A stretch of 42,132 nucleotides of DNA from contig CAAGDG010000077.1 in assembly GCA_900768515.1 (NCBI GenBank), forward strand, positions 1 to 42,132, given 5' to 3'. A model generated the notes under the pieces. The model saw only the letters and a list, made by a program, of their open reading frames with translations. It did not search any database and had not been told where the DNA came from. This stretch comes from Lentisphaeria bacterium. GTDB taxonomy: Bacteria; Verrucomicrobiota; Lentisphaeria; Victivallales; Victivallaceae. Positions 1 through 7,617 of this stretch are shown here, in pieces. How positions within the stretch are numbered: the stretch's first letter is position 1; every line of letters starts with the position of its first letter. The translations under genes and the position numbers were made by a program.

Positions 1-13
1 AAACCGTTGAAAA

Positions 14-89
14 TGGAGCGAGTGACCGGAATCGAACCGGCGACAATCACGTTGGCAACGTGATGCTCTACCAACTGAGCTACACTCGC
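14..89 (-). tRNA. tRNA-Gly (anticodon GCC), CCA encoded
   Basis: The minus strand folds as a complete cloverleaf: acceptor GCGAGTG/CACTCGC, D arm GCTC-AGTTGGTA-GAGC, anticodon stem TCACG/CGTGA with loop TTGCCAA (anticodon GCC), and T arm with loop TTCGATT. The discriminator base is T, and CCA is encoded at positions 16-14. It decodes the glycine codons GGC and GGT. No other tRNA is adjacent inside the window; the 3' flank is the window edge. Confidence 0.97.
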
Positions 90-115
90 ATGCCTGGTCT
101 GGCCTGACGCTCCAT

Positions 116-143
116 AATGTAGCCGCATTCCGGAAAAAAACAA
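116..143 (-). promoter_or_regulatory. Probable sigma-70 promoter for tRNA-Gly
   Basis: On the minus strand TTGTTT (143-138) and TACATT (121-116) are separated by 16 bases, and the -10 lies about 26 bases upstream of the mature tRNA 5' end. The same -35 variant (TTGTTT, 16-base spacer) occurs before the GH63-like gene near 38.46 kb. Assigned from sequence resemblance only. Confidence 0.5.
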
Positions 144-193
144 GCCGGCGGGCAACTTTTTCCGCGATTTTTCACCCATTCCGCCGCCGATGG

Positions 194-232
194 AAAAGAC
201 GGGCGTTCCAGCCGGATGCCGGAATGCCCGTC
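194..232 (-). terminator. Rho-independent terminator after the pseudopilin operon
   Basis: On the minus strand GACGGGC (232-226) pairs with GCCCGTC (204-198), extended inward by a TTCC/GGAA segment, and is followed by TTTT. It sits about 30 bases beyond the stop codon of the distal pseudopilin, so it probably ends the LacI-GH50-pseudopilin transcript. Confidence 0.7.
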
Positions 233-263
233 CTCATGAAATGCGCTCGGAAGAGGCGCCGGA

Positions 264-1001
264 TTACTGCTTGTCGCCGCTCCAGAAAACACCGCCGTCG
301 GAGTTCCAGCCGGAGGGGATTTCGGCCCACTTCCGCGCATCGACATGACCGTCGACGAAGGCGACGTTGGCCTGATTCTCGCCGTGACGGAATGCGTACC
401 CTTCGCGGAGATCCTCCTCGCCCGGAGTCATGTATTTGCGCATGTGGATGCCGACCTCGCGCCAGCTCGCCTTTTCGCCGCGGTCGATGTCGAGCATCAG
501 CATCCGGCGGGCGGGATCCGAAACCTTGCCGCGCTGCCGGCTGGCGCCGCGGTTGGCGACCCAGTCCGGATTGTCGGTGCCGAGATAGGTATTCATTCCG
601 TAATGGCGATGGCCGCCGTTCTTCTTATCCTGTTTCGCGGGGTTGGCGGGGCAGCCGAAGACGCCGTAGGGGCGCATCGTGCGCTCGACCCGGTCATCAT
701 AATGGATCCAGCTGCGGTCGCGGGTCGCCTTGTACTTCTCGGGATTGTACAAGCTGAACAGCATATCCTGCCACTTGCCCTGATCGTTGCCGCGGATGTT
801 CCCCTGAAACGCGGGGAAGCAGTCGCCGTTCGATTCCGCATACATCGACATGTAGGTGCCGAGCTGGCGCAGGTTGTCGGCACACCCCGCCGCTTCAGCC
901 GCCGGCCGAACCTGGCTCAGCACCGGCTGGACCATCGCCGCCAGCAGCGCGATGACGGCAACCACGATCACCAGTTCAATCAATGTGAAATTCCGTTTCA
1001 T
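264..1001 (-). CDS. Pseudopilin-like protein (prepilin N-terminus, H-X-DG C-terminus), copy B
   Basis: A 245-residue protein. Residues 5-28 form a type IV prepilin-like N-terminus beginning FTLIEL, with the conserved Glu at position 5 of the putative mature protein, followed by a hydrophobic helix. The residue before the cleavage point is Asn rather than the usual Gly. The C-terminus contains FRHGENQANVAFVDGHV, a version of the prepilin-associated H-X9-DG motif with 10 spacer residues. Closely similar to the upstream gene (shared GKWQDMLFSLYNP, CPANPA and GGHRHY segments), so a tandem duplicate. AGGAGG lies just upstream of the ATG. In lentisphaerotes and planctomycetes such proteins are numerous and poorly understood; a cell-surface or secretion role tied to the neighbouring hydrolase is inference. 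Its helix is less canonical than that of its neighbour. Confidence 0.85.
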   Translation of the reverse strand: MKRNFTLIELVIVVAVIALLAAMVQPVLSQVRPAAEAAGCADNLRQLGTYMSMYAESNGDCFPAFQGNIRGNDQGKWQDMLFSLYNPEKYKATRDRSWIHYDDRVERTMRPYGVFGCPANPAKQDKKNGGHRHYGMNTYLGTDNPDWVANRGASRQRGKVSDPARRMLMLDIDRGEKASWREVGIHMRKYMTPGEEDLREGYAFRHGENQANVAFVDGHVDARKWAEIPSGWNSDGGVFWSGDKQ

Positions 1002-1133
1002 TTTTCCTCCTGATGGAAATGATCGATTTATTGTTTATTTCAGCAGGAACATGCCGCGTTCCCGCTGGAAACCTCTCTCCGGCCCGGCGGCGTCCGCCGT
1101 TCGACGGAACGCCTCCGGAACAGAAGATGACTC

Positions 1134-1871
1134 TTACAGGGTTCCGCTCCAGAAGCCGCCGCCCTCGACCGAGAAGCTCTCCGGAACCTCGTTGTGGCGC
1201 CGGGTTCCGACGTGACCGTCGACGAAGCCGACGTTGACCGCCTTGTTGCCGGCGTGACGGAAACCGTATCCTTCCGGATAGTCCTGGTCACCCGGTGTGA
1301 TGTATTTGCGCATGTGGATGGCCAGCCCCTGCCAGCTCGCGGTTTCACCGCGGTCGGCGTCCACCATCACCATCCGGGAGGCTGGGTTCTGGACTTTGCT
1401 GCGCTTGGTGGTCGCGCCGCGGTTCTTCTCCCAGTCGGCGTTGTACTCTCCGAGGTAGGAGTTCATCACATAGTGGCGGTGGCCGCCGTACTGTTTCTCC
1501 TGGGCCGCCGGATTGGCGGGACAGGCGAACACCGCGTAGGGACGCATCGTCTTCTGATTGCGGTCGTCGTAATGGATGAAACTGGCGTCGCTGGTGCTGT
1601 AGAAGGTATTCGGATTGTAGAGACTGAAGAGCATATCCTGCCACTTCCCGTGGTCACCGCCTTTGATGTTTCCCTGATAGCGCGGGAAAATATCATCGTT
1701 GCTGTCCACATACATGGCCATGTAGGTTCCAAGCTGTTTGAGGTTGCTGATGCACTGTGCGTCTCGCGCCTTCGCTCGCGCCTGATTCAGGGCGGGCAGC
1801 AGCATGGCGGCGAGAATGGCGATGATGGCGATGACGACAAGGAGCTCGATCAGGGTGAAAGACTTCTTCAT
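1134..1871 (-). CDS. Pseudopilin-like protein (prepilin N-terminus, H-X-DG C-terminus), copy A
   Basis: A 245-residue protein with N-terminus FTLIELLVVIAIIAILAA, the near-invariant prepilin-like helix of lentisphaerote pseudopilins. Ser replaces Gly at the predicted cleavage point. The C-terminal FRHAGNKAVNVGFVDGHV is an H-X-DG motif with 11 spacer residues. The start ATG overlaps the stop of the upstream GH50-like gene (ATGA, 1871-1868), indicating translational coupling. The 132-base gap to copy B contains imperfect dyads (for example GGAAC/GTTCC near 1050-1070) but no T-tract, so read-through is likely. Function beyond membrane or pilus-like assembly is unknown; coupling to a secreted glycosidase suggests a role in handling the same polysaccharide. 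Confidence 0.87.
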   Translation of the reverse strand: MKKSFTLIELLVVIAIIAILAAMLLPALNQARAKARDAQCISNLKQLGTYMAMYVDSNDDIFPRYQGNIKGGDHGKWQDMLFSLYNPNTFYSTSDASFIHYDDRNQKTMRPYAVFACPANPAAQEKQYGGHRHYVMNSYLGEYNADWEKNRGATTKRSKVQNPASRMVMVDADRGETASWQGLAIHMRKYITPGDQDYPEGYGFRHAGNKAVNVGFVDGHVGTRRHNEVPESFSVEGGGFWSGTL

Positions 1872-3949
1872 TTTTCCGTCTCCTGTTTCATGGAGTTGTT
1901 GAGTTTGCCGTTCATTCTGTAAGAGTACATATTCTCTCCGATCTCGCGCGCCGCCCGAACCATCTCCGGATAAGGCGTGTCGGCGACATCGACGAAACCG
2001 ATCTGATAGCCTTCGCCGTCCCAGCGGCCGGTCAACGGCTGATCACGGAACTGGAACCAGTGGGCTCCAACCATATTCGGGTGGACCAGCGCCCCCTGCA
2101 CGTAACGCATGTAAGAGGTGGCGCGTTCCTGCTGGTCGCCGACCGGGCAGAGGCTGGCGGAGAACATCCCGCGGTCGTAGGTTCCGAAGTGGAACTCGCC
2201 GATCAGGAGCGGTTTGCCGCCGAAGGCGTTGGGGTCGACATTCGCCACGCTGTTGTGGTAGGTGTTGACGGTGACGATGTCGCAGTACTTTGCAGCCCCC
2301 TCCTGGGCTTCCCGCGACTGGCGGAATCCGACGAACCTGCAGCCGAGGTAGAGCCGGTGGGGAGCGACGCTTTTGATTCCCTTGCGGCAGATTTCGAAAT
2401 AGCGGTTGATAAACTTCCGGTTGAAGTCGGCGGCATCTTTCCGGAACCCCTGCCCTTTCGGACTGGTCCGGTTCTCCGCAAGCTGCCGCCACTCCTTGAA
2501 ATCGGTATCCCAGGATTTGTTGAGCGCCTCGATGGTCTCATACTTTTCCTTCAGGTCCTTGATAAATTCGACCTTGGCGGGCTGATCGGGTTCAGCCTTG
2601 ACGACCGCGCCGATGATGTTGTTGAACTGCAGTTCATTATCGATGAAGTATCCGATGCACATCGGGTCGTCGATCGACTTCCGGGTGATCTCGTCGACCT
2701 CGGCGCGGTCGCGCAGGATGTTGCCCATCTTCGTTTCGAACTCCGGATCGAACACATCGTAGAACTTCACGTTGACGTTGCGGAACCGGGGAAATCCCTT
2801 CGCAAAGTCGCTGAGCTGCATCGTGTAGGGCTGCCGCCCCAGAAGCATGATGTTGCTCTTGGACCAGTTTCCGATCGTATTGATCCCCCAGGCCTTCAGC
2901 CGGCGGGACATGGTGTCGTAGAACGCCTCCTCATAGTCGGGACGGCCGTATTTCTTCTGCAGATTCCAGTGGGTGAAGGGCATCACTCCGTCCGCCGGAA
3001 CCTCGCCTTCGAACCACTTCTCATGGCCGCGGCCGGTGGTCGCGTCGGTATGGGCCTGCAGCACGTCGATGCCGGTCGACCAGAAAAGCCGCCCGTCGGG
3101 ATCGACGAGGAACCACTTGCCATCGTACTTCTCGGTGCGGAAATTCCCGGTCGCCTCAAGCTGCGGCCCAGCCGCCCAGCCGCCGAAGCGGTCCCAGGCC
3201 GCCGGAGCGGGGGTCTTCTCCAGTTCGGCAAGTTCACGCTGATGTTCGGCGGTCAGCTCGGCGTCCGAATGGATCTTCTCGGGCCAGTCGAGGTGGCGGT
3301 ACTGGCCGTAGACGTCGATGAACGGGAAATACTCTTCTCCCATGCCGGTAACTTTTCTGGCAATTTCCGGTTCTCCTTCCAGCCGGAGATTCGAAAGACG
3401 GCAGTCGACCAGCCCCTTGAGCTCATGGGGTTCCATCGGCCACTGCAGCTTGAACTCGATCGAATTGATCTTCGAGGTGTCCAGCGGCCGCTTGAGATTC
3501 CGGCCGCCTTCCGGCGCGGTAAAAAGCGCCGCGTGCGGCAGATAGATGCGCATCGTGCGTTTCTCGCCGGGATTCAGCCCGATGCCGGTGTTGACCTCGC
3601 GCAGCGGCAGATCGACGTGGCTGGTACTCGCCTTTTCCCTGCCGCCGCTGGAGATGTGCATGGTCAGGCGCAACTGGCGATCCTTCGAGAGGTTTTCGAC
3701 GTCGACGGCGAGGTAACGGGCATTGGAGAAGTCGAATTTTCCCCCTTTCGGCGGATTGATCCGGACTCCGGCATCCCACTCCGCGGTATCGGATTTGAGA
3801 ATGATCGCACCGTCTTTCTCGAGAACCGCCGACGCCTTGTAGCGGGGTTCCACCTGTTCTGCGGTCAGCGGCAGCTCCGCCGCCGACAGCGTGATCGCCG
3901 CGGCGGAAAACACCGCCGACATCAGCATCCATTGGAAAATCGGCTTCAT
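1868..3949 (-). CDS. Secreted clan GH-A glycoside hydrolase, GH50 (beta-agarase)-like
   Basis: A 693-residue protein from the chosen start. A signal peptide covers roughly residues 1-23 (hydrophobic core, then LSA-AEL). Residues to about 200 look like a beta-rich carbohydrate-binding region. A TIM-barrel catalytic part starts near FGGWAAGPQLEATGNF and KWFLVDPDGRLFWSTGID. The likely acid/base Glu is in YFIDNEL and the likely nucleophile Glu in LLIGEFHFG; WFQFRDQPLTGR and GFVDVADTPYPEMV match the GH50 C-terminal barrel. GH50 members cleave agarose-type galactans; specificity here is not proven and GH42-like clan-A relatives are possible. An upstream in-frame ATG at 3958 abuts the GAAGGA ribosome site, so the ATG at 3949 (9-base spacing) is preferred. 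Probably transcribed with the upstream LacI gene. Confidence 0.8.
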   Translation of the reverse strand: MKPIFQWMLMSAVFSAAAITLSAAELPLTAEQVEPRYKASAVLEKDGAIILKSDTAEWDAGVRINPPKGGKFDFSNARYLAVDVENLSKDRQLRLTMHISSGGREKASTSHVDLPLREVNTGIGLNPGEKRTMRIYLPHAALFTAPEGGRNLKRPLDTSKINSIEFKLQWPMEPHELKGLVDCRLSNLRLEGEPEIARKVTGMGEEYFPFIDVYGQYRHLDWPEKIHSDAELTAEHQRELAELEKTPAPAAWDRFGGWAAGPQLEATGNFRTEKYDGKWFLVDPDGRLFWSTGIDVLQAHTDATTGRGHEKWFEGEVPADGVMPFTHWNLQKKYGRPDYEEAFYDTMSRRLKAWGINTIGNWSKSNIMLLGRQPYTMQLSDFAKGFPRFRNVNVKFYDVFDPEFETKMGNILRDRAEVDEITRKSIDDPMCIGYFIDNELQFNNIIGAVVKAEPDQPAKVEFIKDLKEKYETIEALNKSWDTDFKEWRQLAENRTSPKGQGFRKDAADFNRKFINRYFEICRKGIKSVAPHRLYLGCRFVGFRQSREAQEGAAKYCDIVTVNTYHNSVANVDPNAFGGKPLLIGEFHFGTYDRGMFSASLCPVGDQQERATSYMRYVQGALVHPNMVGAHWFQFRDQPLTGRWDGEGYQIGFVDVADTPYPEMVRAAREIGENMYSYRMNGKLNNSMKQETEK

Positions 3950-4030
3950 CGGAATCATTCCTTCTCTTTTTTACTGTTTTTGGACAAAAGGGGTCATTAG
4001 AGTGCGCACCGCACCCGATGTTGATTGGAC

Positions 4031-5011
4031 TTATTTTTCGGAAACCACGGCAACCGAATTGCGTTCGATCAGCCGGACCGGGAATTCAATTTTGACCAGT
4101 TCGTCGAGGTCATCGCGCATGACCAGTTCCACCGCTTTCTCCGCAATCTCCCGGAGCGGAGAGGCGATCGTCGAAAGCGAAGGCCGCAGAAATTCAGAGA
4201 TTCCCGGGTTCTCGAACCCAAGCAGCGAAATATCTTCCGGAATCCGCTTCCCGGCCAGTTCCTGGATCAGCCAGTTCACTTCCAGCACCTTCATATCCTC
4301 GCCGGTCACCCAGACCGCGGTGCATCCGGCGTCGATCAGCTGTTTGACGGCAAGGTGCAGCGGCATGGTGTTGGGCAGCCGCAGCAGCGAAGCGGCCGGA
4401 TCCAGACCGCGCTCGGCCAGCACCTCTGCGACGCCTTCGACCCGTCCCTTTCCGGAGTAGTCGGGATCGTGGATGACCGCAATCCGGCGATGTCCCTTGC
4501 CGCAGAGGTATTCCCCGGCCACCCGGCCGGTTTTGCGGCTGTCGATGTAGATCGAATGAAAAACGTCGCTGTGCTCGTCGCTGAGCCAGATGATCGGCAG
4601 ATTCGGAATTTTCCGCAAAAGTTCGATGGTCCGCGCCTCCCAGGCGACCCCGATGATGCCGTCGAACCAGCTGTCGGCGAGATTTCCGATCCGGTCCTCG
4701 GTGATCATGGTGATCCCGGCATCTTCCCGCGACAGGGCGAAGCAGATGTGCTGGGTCATGGTGTTCACGTATCCGCCCATCACGGTCCGGGCCGGAGGCT
4801 CCGTCACCAGCGCGATCTGCTTGCTGCGCACGCCGACCCGGGGCCGGAATCCCAGTTCCCGCGCCGCCGAAAGCACCCGGCTCCGGGTTGCGGAAGGAAT
4901 CAATGCGCTGTTGTTGAATACCCGGCTGACGGTTCCGGCCGAAACCCGCGCCCGGCTCGCCACCTGCGCCAGCACTCCGGAGGCGCCGTTCTTTGTCTTC
5001 GTCTCAATCAT
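4031..5011 (-). CDS. LacI-family transcriptional regulator
   Basis: A 326-residue protein. The N-terminal helix-turn-helix (LAQVASRARVSAGTVSRVFN, about residues 14-33) is followed by a LacI-like third helix ending LGFRPR. A periplasmic-binding-like effector domain starts at about residue 67 (IALVTEP) and includes YIDSRKTGRVAGEYL and GFENPGISEFLRPSLSTIASP. The linker between HTH and effector domain (VGVRSKQ) is shorter than the usual LacI hinge, so the minor-groove hinge helix may be missing. It lies 80 bases upstream of the GH50-like gene on the same strand, behind a consensus promoter with operator-like dyads, and probably autoregulates and controls hydrolase and pseudopilins in response to a released sugar. 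The ligand is unknown. Confidence 0.88.
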   Translation of the reverse strand: MIETKTKNGASGVLAQVASRARVSAGTVSRVFNNSALIPSATRSRVLSAARELGFRPRVGVRSKQIALVTEPPARTVMGGYVNTMTQHICFALSREDAGITMITEDRIGNLADSWFDGIIGVAWEARTIELLRKIPNLPIIWLSDEHSDVFHSIYIDSRKTGRVAGEYLCGKGHRRIAVIHDPDYSGKGRVEGVAEVLAERGLDPAASLLRLPNTMPLHLAVKQLIDAGCTAVWVTGEDMKVLEVNWLIQELAGKRIPEDISLLGFENPGISEFLRPSLSTIASPLREIAEKAVELVMRDDLDELVKIEFPVRLIERNSVAVVSEK

Positions 5012-5051
5012 GGTTCCCGCCGTGACCTTTCCATTTCTTTTGTTCGGTTAT

Positions 5052-5080
5052 ATTATACCAAATTTTTATGCAAATGTCAA
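5052..5080 (-). promoter_or_regulatory. Perfect-consensus sigma-70 promoter for the LacI/GH50 locus
   Basis: On the minus strand TTGACA (5080-5075), a 17-base spacer and TATAAT (5057-5052) give full consensus. The start of transcription would fall near 5045, leaving a leader of about 34 bases before the LacI ATG. The spacer begins with TTTGCATA, a half-copy of the upstream palindrome, so repressor binding would cover the promoter. Confidence 0.88.
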
Positions 5081-5107
5081 GAACCAATGTTAAAATTTTT
5101 CGTTTTT

Positions 5108-5124
5108 TATGCAATTTTTGCATA
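5108..5124. promoter_or_regulatory. Operator-like palindrome TATGCAA-TTT-TTGCATA
   Basis: A perfect 7+3+7 inverted repeat. A second half-site, TATGCAA, lies at 5067-5073 inside the promoter spacer, about four helical turns away. The pairing of a full site upstream of -35 with a half-site in the spacer fits autoregulation by the adjacent LacI-family protein. Assignment to that protein is inference. Confidence 0.6.
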
Positions 5125-5512
5125 GATTTTGTTTGAATCATCTGTATCACGCAAAAAAACGCATGGCTTTGACGAGCAGCAAGCCAACTTCAGACCTCGT
5201 TTCTACCTCCGGTAAAACAGCAAAGGGCAACGGGATGGGTGCAGTCGGGAATTCTTTTCCGTGAGTCCGGCAAGCAAAAAACACAACCAGAAAGGCAGAC
5301 GTCCCCGGGGGAACACCGCCTGAGCAAAAAGATGCGGATCGGTTCCGGATCTCGATGCGCATGTTTCCGGTTTCAGTCGGAAAGAAGGAAGATATGTTGC
5401 GCGCATTGCGTACGCGCCTGCGCGTGAACGGGAATGTGATGACGTGGAATTGAAAACCAACCGCCTGGTATGGCATGCGATTTGAAAAGAAGGAAAAACT
5501 TCCCGTCCCGGA
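5125..5512. other. Intergenic stretch between divergent loci, no gene recognised
   Basis: About 390 bases between the LacI promoter region and the promoter of the Gfo/Idh operon. Open frames exist on both strands but their translations are low-complexity Phe/Arg/Ser-rich strings with no recognisable motif and no ribosome site, so none is called. The segment is less GC-rich than the flanking genes and contains scattered GCGC-rich dyads near 5400-5430. No RNA gene or mobile-element remnant was recognised. Confidence 0.6.
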
Positions 5513-5541
5513 TTGAAAACCCGGCTCCCCAACTCTATAGT
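5513..5541 (+). promoter_or_regulatory. Sigma-70 promoter for the Gfo/Idh operon
   Basis: TTGAAA (5513-5518), a 17-base spacer and TATAGT (5536-5541). The predicted start near 5548 leaves a leader of about 70 bases with AGAAGGA ahead of the ATG at 5617. Confidence 0.7.
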
Positions 5542-5616
5542 AGCAGTCGGACATTTCAGAAGCACGTCACAAATCAGGACCGGTCTCTCGACCGCGTCAT
5601 ATAGAAGGATCCGGTT

Positions 5617-6660
5617 ATGAAAGCTGTTAAGTTCGGGATCATCGGGACCGGCGCCATCGCCCGGGTTCACGCCGAAGCGATCCGGCTCTCCGGAAACTGT
5701 GAACTTGTCTGCGTCTACGACAAGATTCCGGAACGGGCCGCCGCGTTCGCCGCCGCCCACGGCTGCCGCGCCGCCGTCTCGCTCCGGGAGCTGCTCGCAT
5801 CGGAAATCGAGGCGGTCTCAATCGCCACGCCGAGCGGACTTCACGCGGAAACCGTCGTTCCGGCGGCCGCGGCGGGAAAACATATCATCTGCGAAAAACC
5901 GCTGGAAGTGACCATCGACAAAGTCAACCATCTGGTCCGCTTCTGCGAAAGCTGCAATGTGCGGCTGGCGGCGATTTTTCAGTCGCGCTACTTTCAGTCG
6001 GTCCAGGTGATCCGCCGGGCGATCGATGCCGGGCGGTTCGGGCAGCCGGTGCTTGCCTCGGCATCGGTCCGCTGGTACCGTACGCCGGAATATTACGCCA
6101 ACGCCGGATGGCGCGGCACCTGGGCACTGGACGGCGGCGGCGCGCTGATGAATCAAGGCATCCACACCGTGGACCTGCTGCTCTATTTCAATGGCGACGT
6201 CTCCGAAGTGACCGGGCGCACCGCCAATTTGCGCCACCGGAACATCGAGGTTGAAGACACGGTCGTGGCCATGCTGAAATTCAAGAACGGCTCGCTCGGA
6301 ACCCTGGAGGCCTCCACCGCCTGCGCACCGGGATTTCCGCGCCGGGTCGAACTCTCCGGCACCCTCGGCAGCGCGATGCTCGAAGGAGACCGGATTGTCC
6401 GCTGGCAGTTTGCGGAGGAGATGCCCGAAGACGCCGAAATCCGGCGGGTCGGCGCTCTCGGCGAAGGATTGCGCGGCGGTTTCGACAAGCCCGATGCGAT
6501 CGACTGCGAGGGACACCGCAGACAATTCCGGGAGTTTGCGGAAGCACTGCAGGGGGGCCACCGGCTGACCTCCCCGGGGGCCGAGGGAAAGCGGGCGGTC
6601 GAGGCGATCTGCGCGGTCTATGAATCCGCCCGCACCGGAACAACAGTGAAATTTCTCTGA
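5617..6660 (+). CDS. Gfo/Idh/MocA-family NAD(P)-dependent oxidoreductase
   Basis: A 347-residue protein. The N-terminal Rossmann fold starts with FGIIGTGAIARVHAEAI; the catalytic-lysine motif is HIICEKPLEV at about residue 90; the C-terminal alpha/beta domain includes WRGTWALDGGGALMNQGIHTVDLLLYF, typical of sugar and inositol dehydrogenases. Family members oxidise or reduce sugar or cyclitol hydroxyls using NAD(P). The substrate cannot be read from sequence. AGAAGGA precedes the ATG by about 7 bases. The next gene starts 38 bases downstream and is probably co-transcribed. It is divergent from the LacI/GH50 locus and may act on a product of glycan breakdown, which is inference. Confidence 0.9.
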   Translation: MKAVKFGIIGTGAIARVHAEAIRLSGNCELVCVYDKIPERAAAFAAAHGCRAAVSLRELLASEIEAVSIATPSGLHAETVVPAAAAGKHIICEKPLEVTIDKVNHLVRFCESCNVRLAAIFQSRYFQSVQVIRRAIDAGRFGQPVLASASVRWYRTPEYYANAGWRGTWALDGGGALMNQGIHTVDLLLYFNGDVSEVTGRTANLRHRNIEVEDTVVAMLKFKNGSLGTLEASTACAPGFPRRVELSGTLGSAMLEGDRIVRWQFAEEMPEDAEIRRVGALGEGLRGGFDKPDAIDCEGHRRQFREFAEALQGGHRLTSPGAEGKRAVEAICAVYESARTGTTVKFL

Positions 6661-6698
6661 AAATCCGATCCGTCCCTTCAAAAATAAGGAGATGAAAG

Positions 6699-7490
6699 AT
6701 GATGCTTCCGACCGTGAACTTCTGCGGCTTTGAAACAACCCGGCTGCTGATCGGCGCCAATCCCTTCGCCGGTTTCAGCCACCAGAACAAGGAGCGCGAC
6801 GAGGCGATGCGCGCCTACCACACTCCGGAACGGATTCTGGAGACCTGGGAACGCGCCTGGAAAGCCGGTATCAACACCTTTGTGACCAACAACGAGACGC
6901 CGCACGTGGTTGAAACGGTCCGGCGCTATCTCGCGAACGGCGGACCGATGCGCTGGATCGCCCAGGTCTCCTTCCGAACGCTGCCGAGCATGGAAGCCGC
7001 GATCGAGGCGACGGCGGCCACCGGCTGCCGGATGCTCTACTTCCACGGCGGGCTGATCGACGACCTCTACGCCCGGAAAGATGAACAGTCGCTCCGGAAA
7101 TGGACCCGGTTCGCCCATGGACTCGGCTTCAAGGTCGGGGTGGCCGGCCACGATCCCGCCGACCACTACTGGATCGACGCGATGGACCTGGTCGACTTTC
7201 ACGTCGTGCCTTTCTTCAACTGCGGCAGCGTCCACTCCAGCTTCGGCGGGGAACGGTTCCAGCTTGACGACATCTTCGAAGCGGTCGAACTGATCAACAA
7301 ACTCGCCAAGCCCTGCATCGCCTACAAAGTGCTGGGCGCCGGCCGGATCGACGCCGCGATGGGGTTCGATTTCGCGCTGCGCCACATCAAGCCCGGCGAT
7401 GTGATCAACGTCGGCATGAACCGCGCCGACAATGACGCCATGGTTGAGGAGAACGCCGCGCTCTTCCGCACACTGCTTGCCGCACGTTGA
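6699..7490 (+). CDS. Conserved uncharacterised protein, probable TIM-barrel fold
   Basis: A 263-residue soluble protein. It has alternating strand-helix segments, with LLIGANPFAGFSHQNKERD near the N-terminus and KPCIAYKVLGAGRIDAAMGF near residue 205, the latter resembling a barrel phosphate- or cofactor-binding loop. It reminds me of aldo/keto-reductase-like or aldolase-like barrel proteins seen in planctomycetes and lentisphaerotes, but the AKR catalytic tetrad is not evident, so no activity is claimed. AAGGAG lies 8 bases before the ATG; a second ATG follows directly. It shares an operon with the Gfo/Idh oxidoreductase, suggesting a role in the same sugar or cyclitol pathway. Confidence 0.75.
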   Translation: MMLPTVNFCGFETTRLLIGANPFAGFSHQNKERDEAMRAYHTPERILETWERAWKAGINTFVTNNETPHVVETVRRYLANGGPMRWIAQVSFRTLPSMEAAIEATAATGCRMLYFHGGLIDDLYARKDEQSLRKWTRFAHGLGFKVGVAGHDPADHYWIDAMDLVDFHVVPFFNCGSVHSSFGGERFQLDDIFEAVELINKLAKPCIAYKVLGAGRIDAAMGFDFALRHIKPGDVINVGMNRADNDAMVEENAALFRTLLAAR

Positions 7491-7580
7491 ACAACCGGCG
7501 CCTTTCCGCGCCCCCTCCCCCGGCCCGGCGGAACCGGAAACCGTTTCCGCCGCAATCCGGAAAGAACGACAGTTTCCGGC

Positions 7581-7609
7581 TTGAAAAAGCCGGCGGATTC
7601 GGTTATTTT
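7581..7609 (+). promoter_or_regulatory. Sigma-70 promoter placed for leaderless transcription of the epimerase gene
   Basis: TTGAAA (7581-7586), 17-base spacer, TATTTT (7604-7609). A start 7-9 bases after the -10 falls at or next to the ATG at 7618, and no Shine-Dalgarno sequence is present. A CCGGAAA-N9-TTTCCGG inverted repeat (7557-7579) ends just before the -35; it lacks a T-tract and may be an operator or a weak terminator of the upstream operon. Confidence 0.65.
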
Positions 7610-7617
7610 ATGTGCAC

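Noticed and set aside
2060..4000. A 646-residue open frame on the plus strand opposite the GH50-like gene
   Set aside because: It mirrors the GC-rich codon pattern of the real gene, has no motif or ribosome site, and its translation is rich in Val/Asp/His/Pro as expected for an antisense shadow.
5147..5554. A 135-residue minus-strand open frame in the LacI-Gfo/Idh gap
   Set aside because: Phe/Arg/Ser-rich, no ribosome site, no recognisable domain, and it spans the promoter of the opposite-strand operon.
7612..7617. GTG as the epimerase start
   Set aside because: It adds only two residues, has no ribosome site, and the promoter places transcription at the ATG at 7618.
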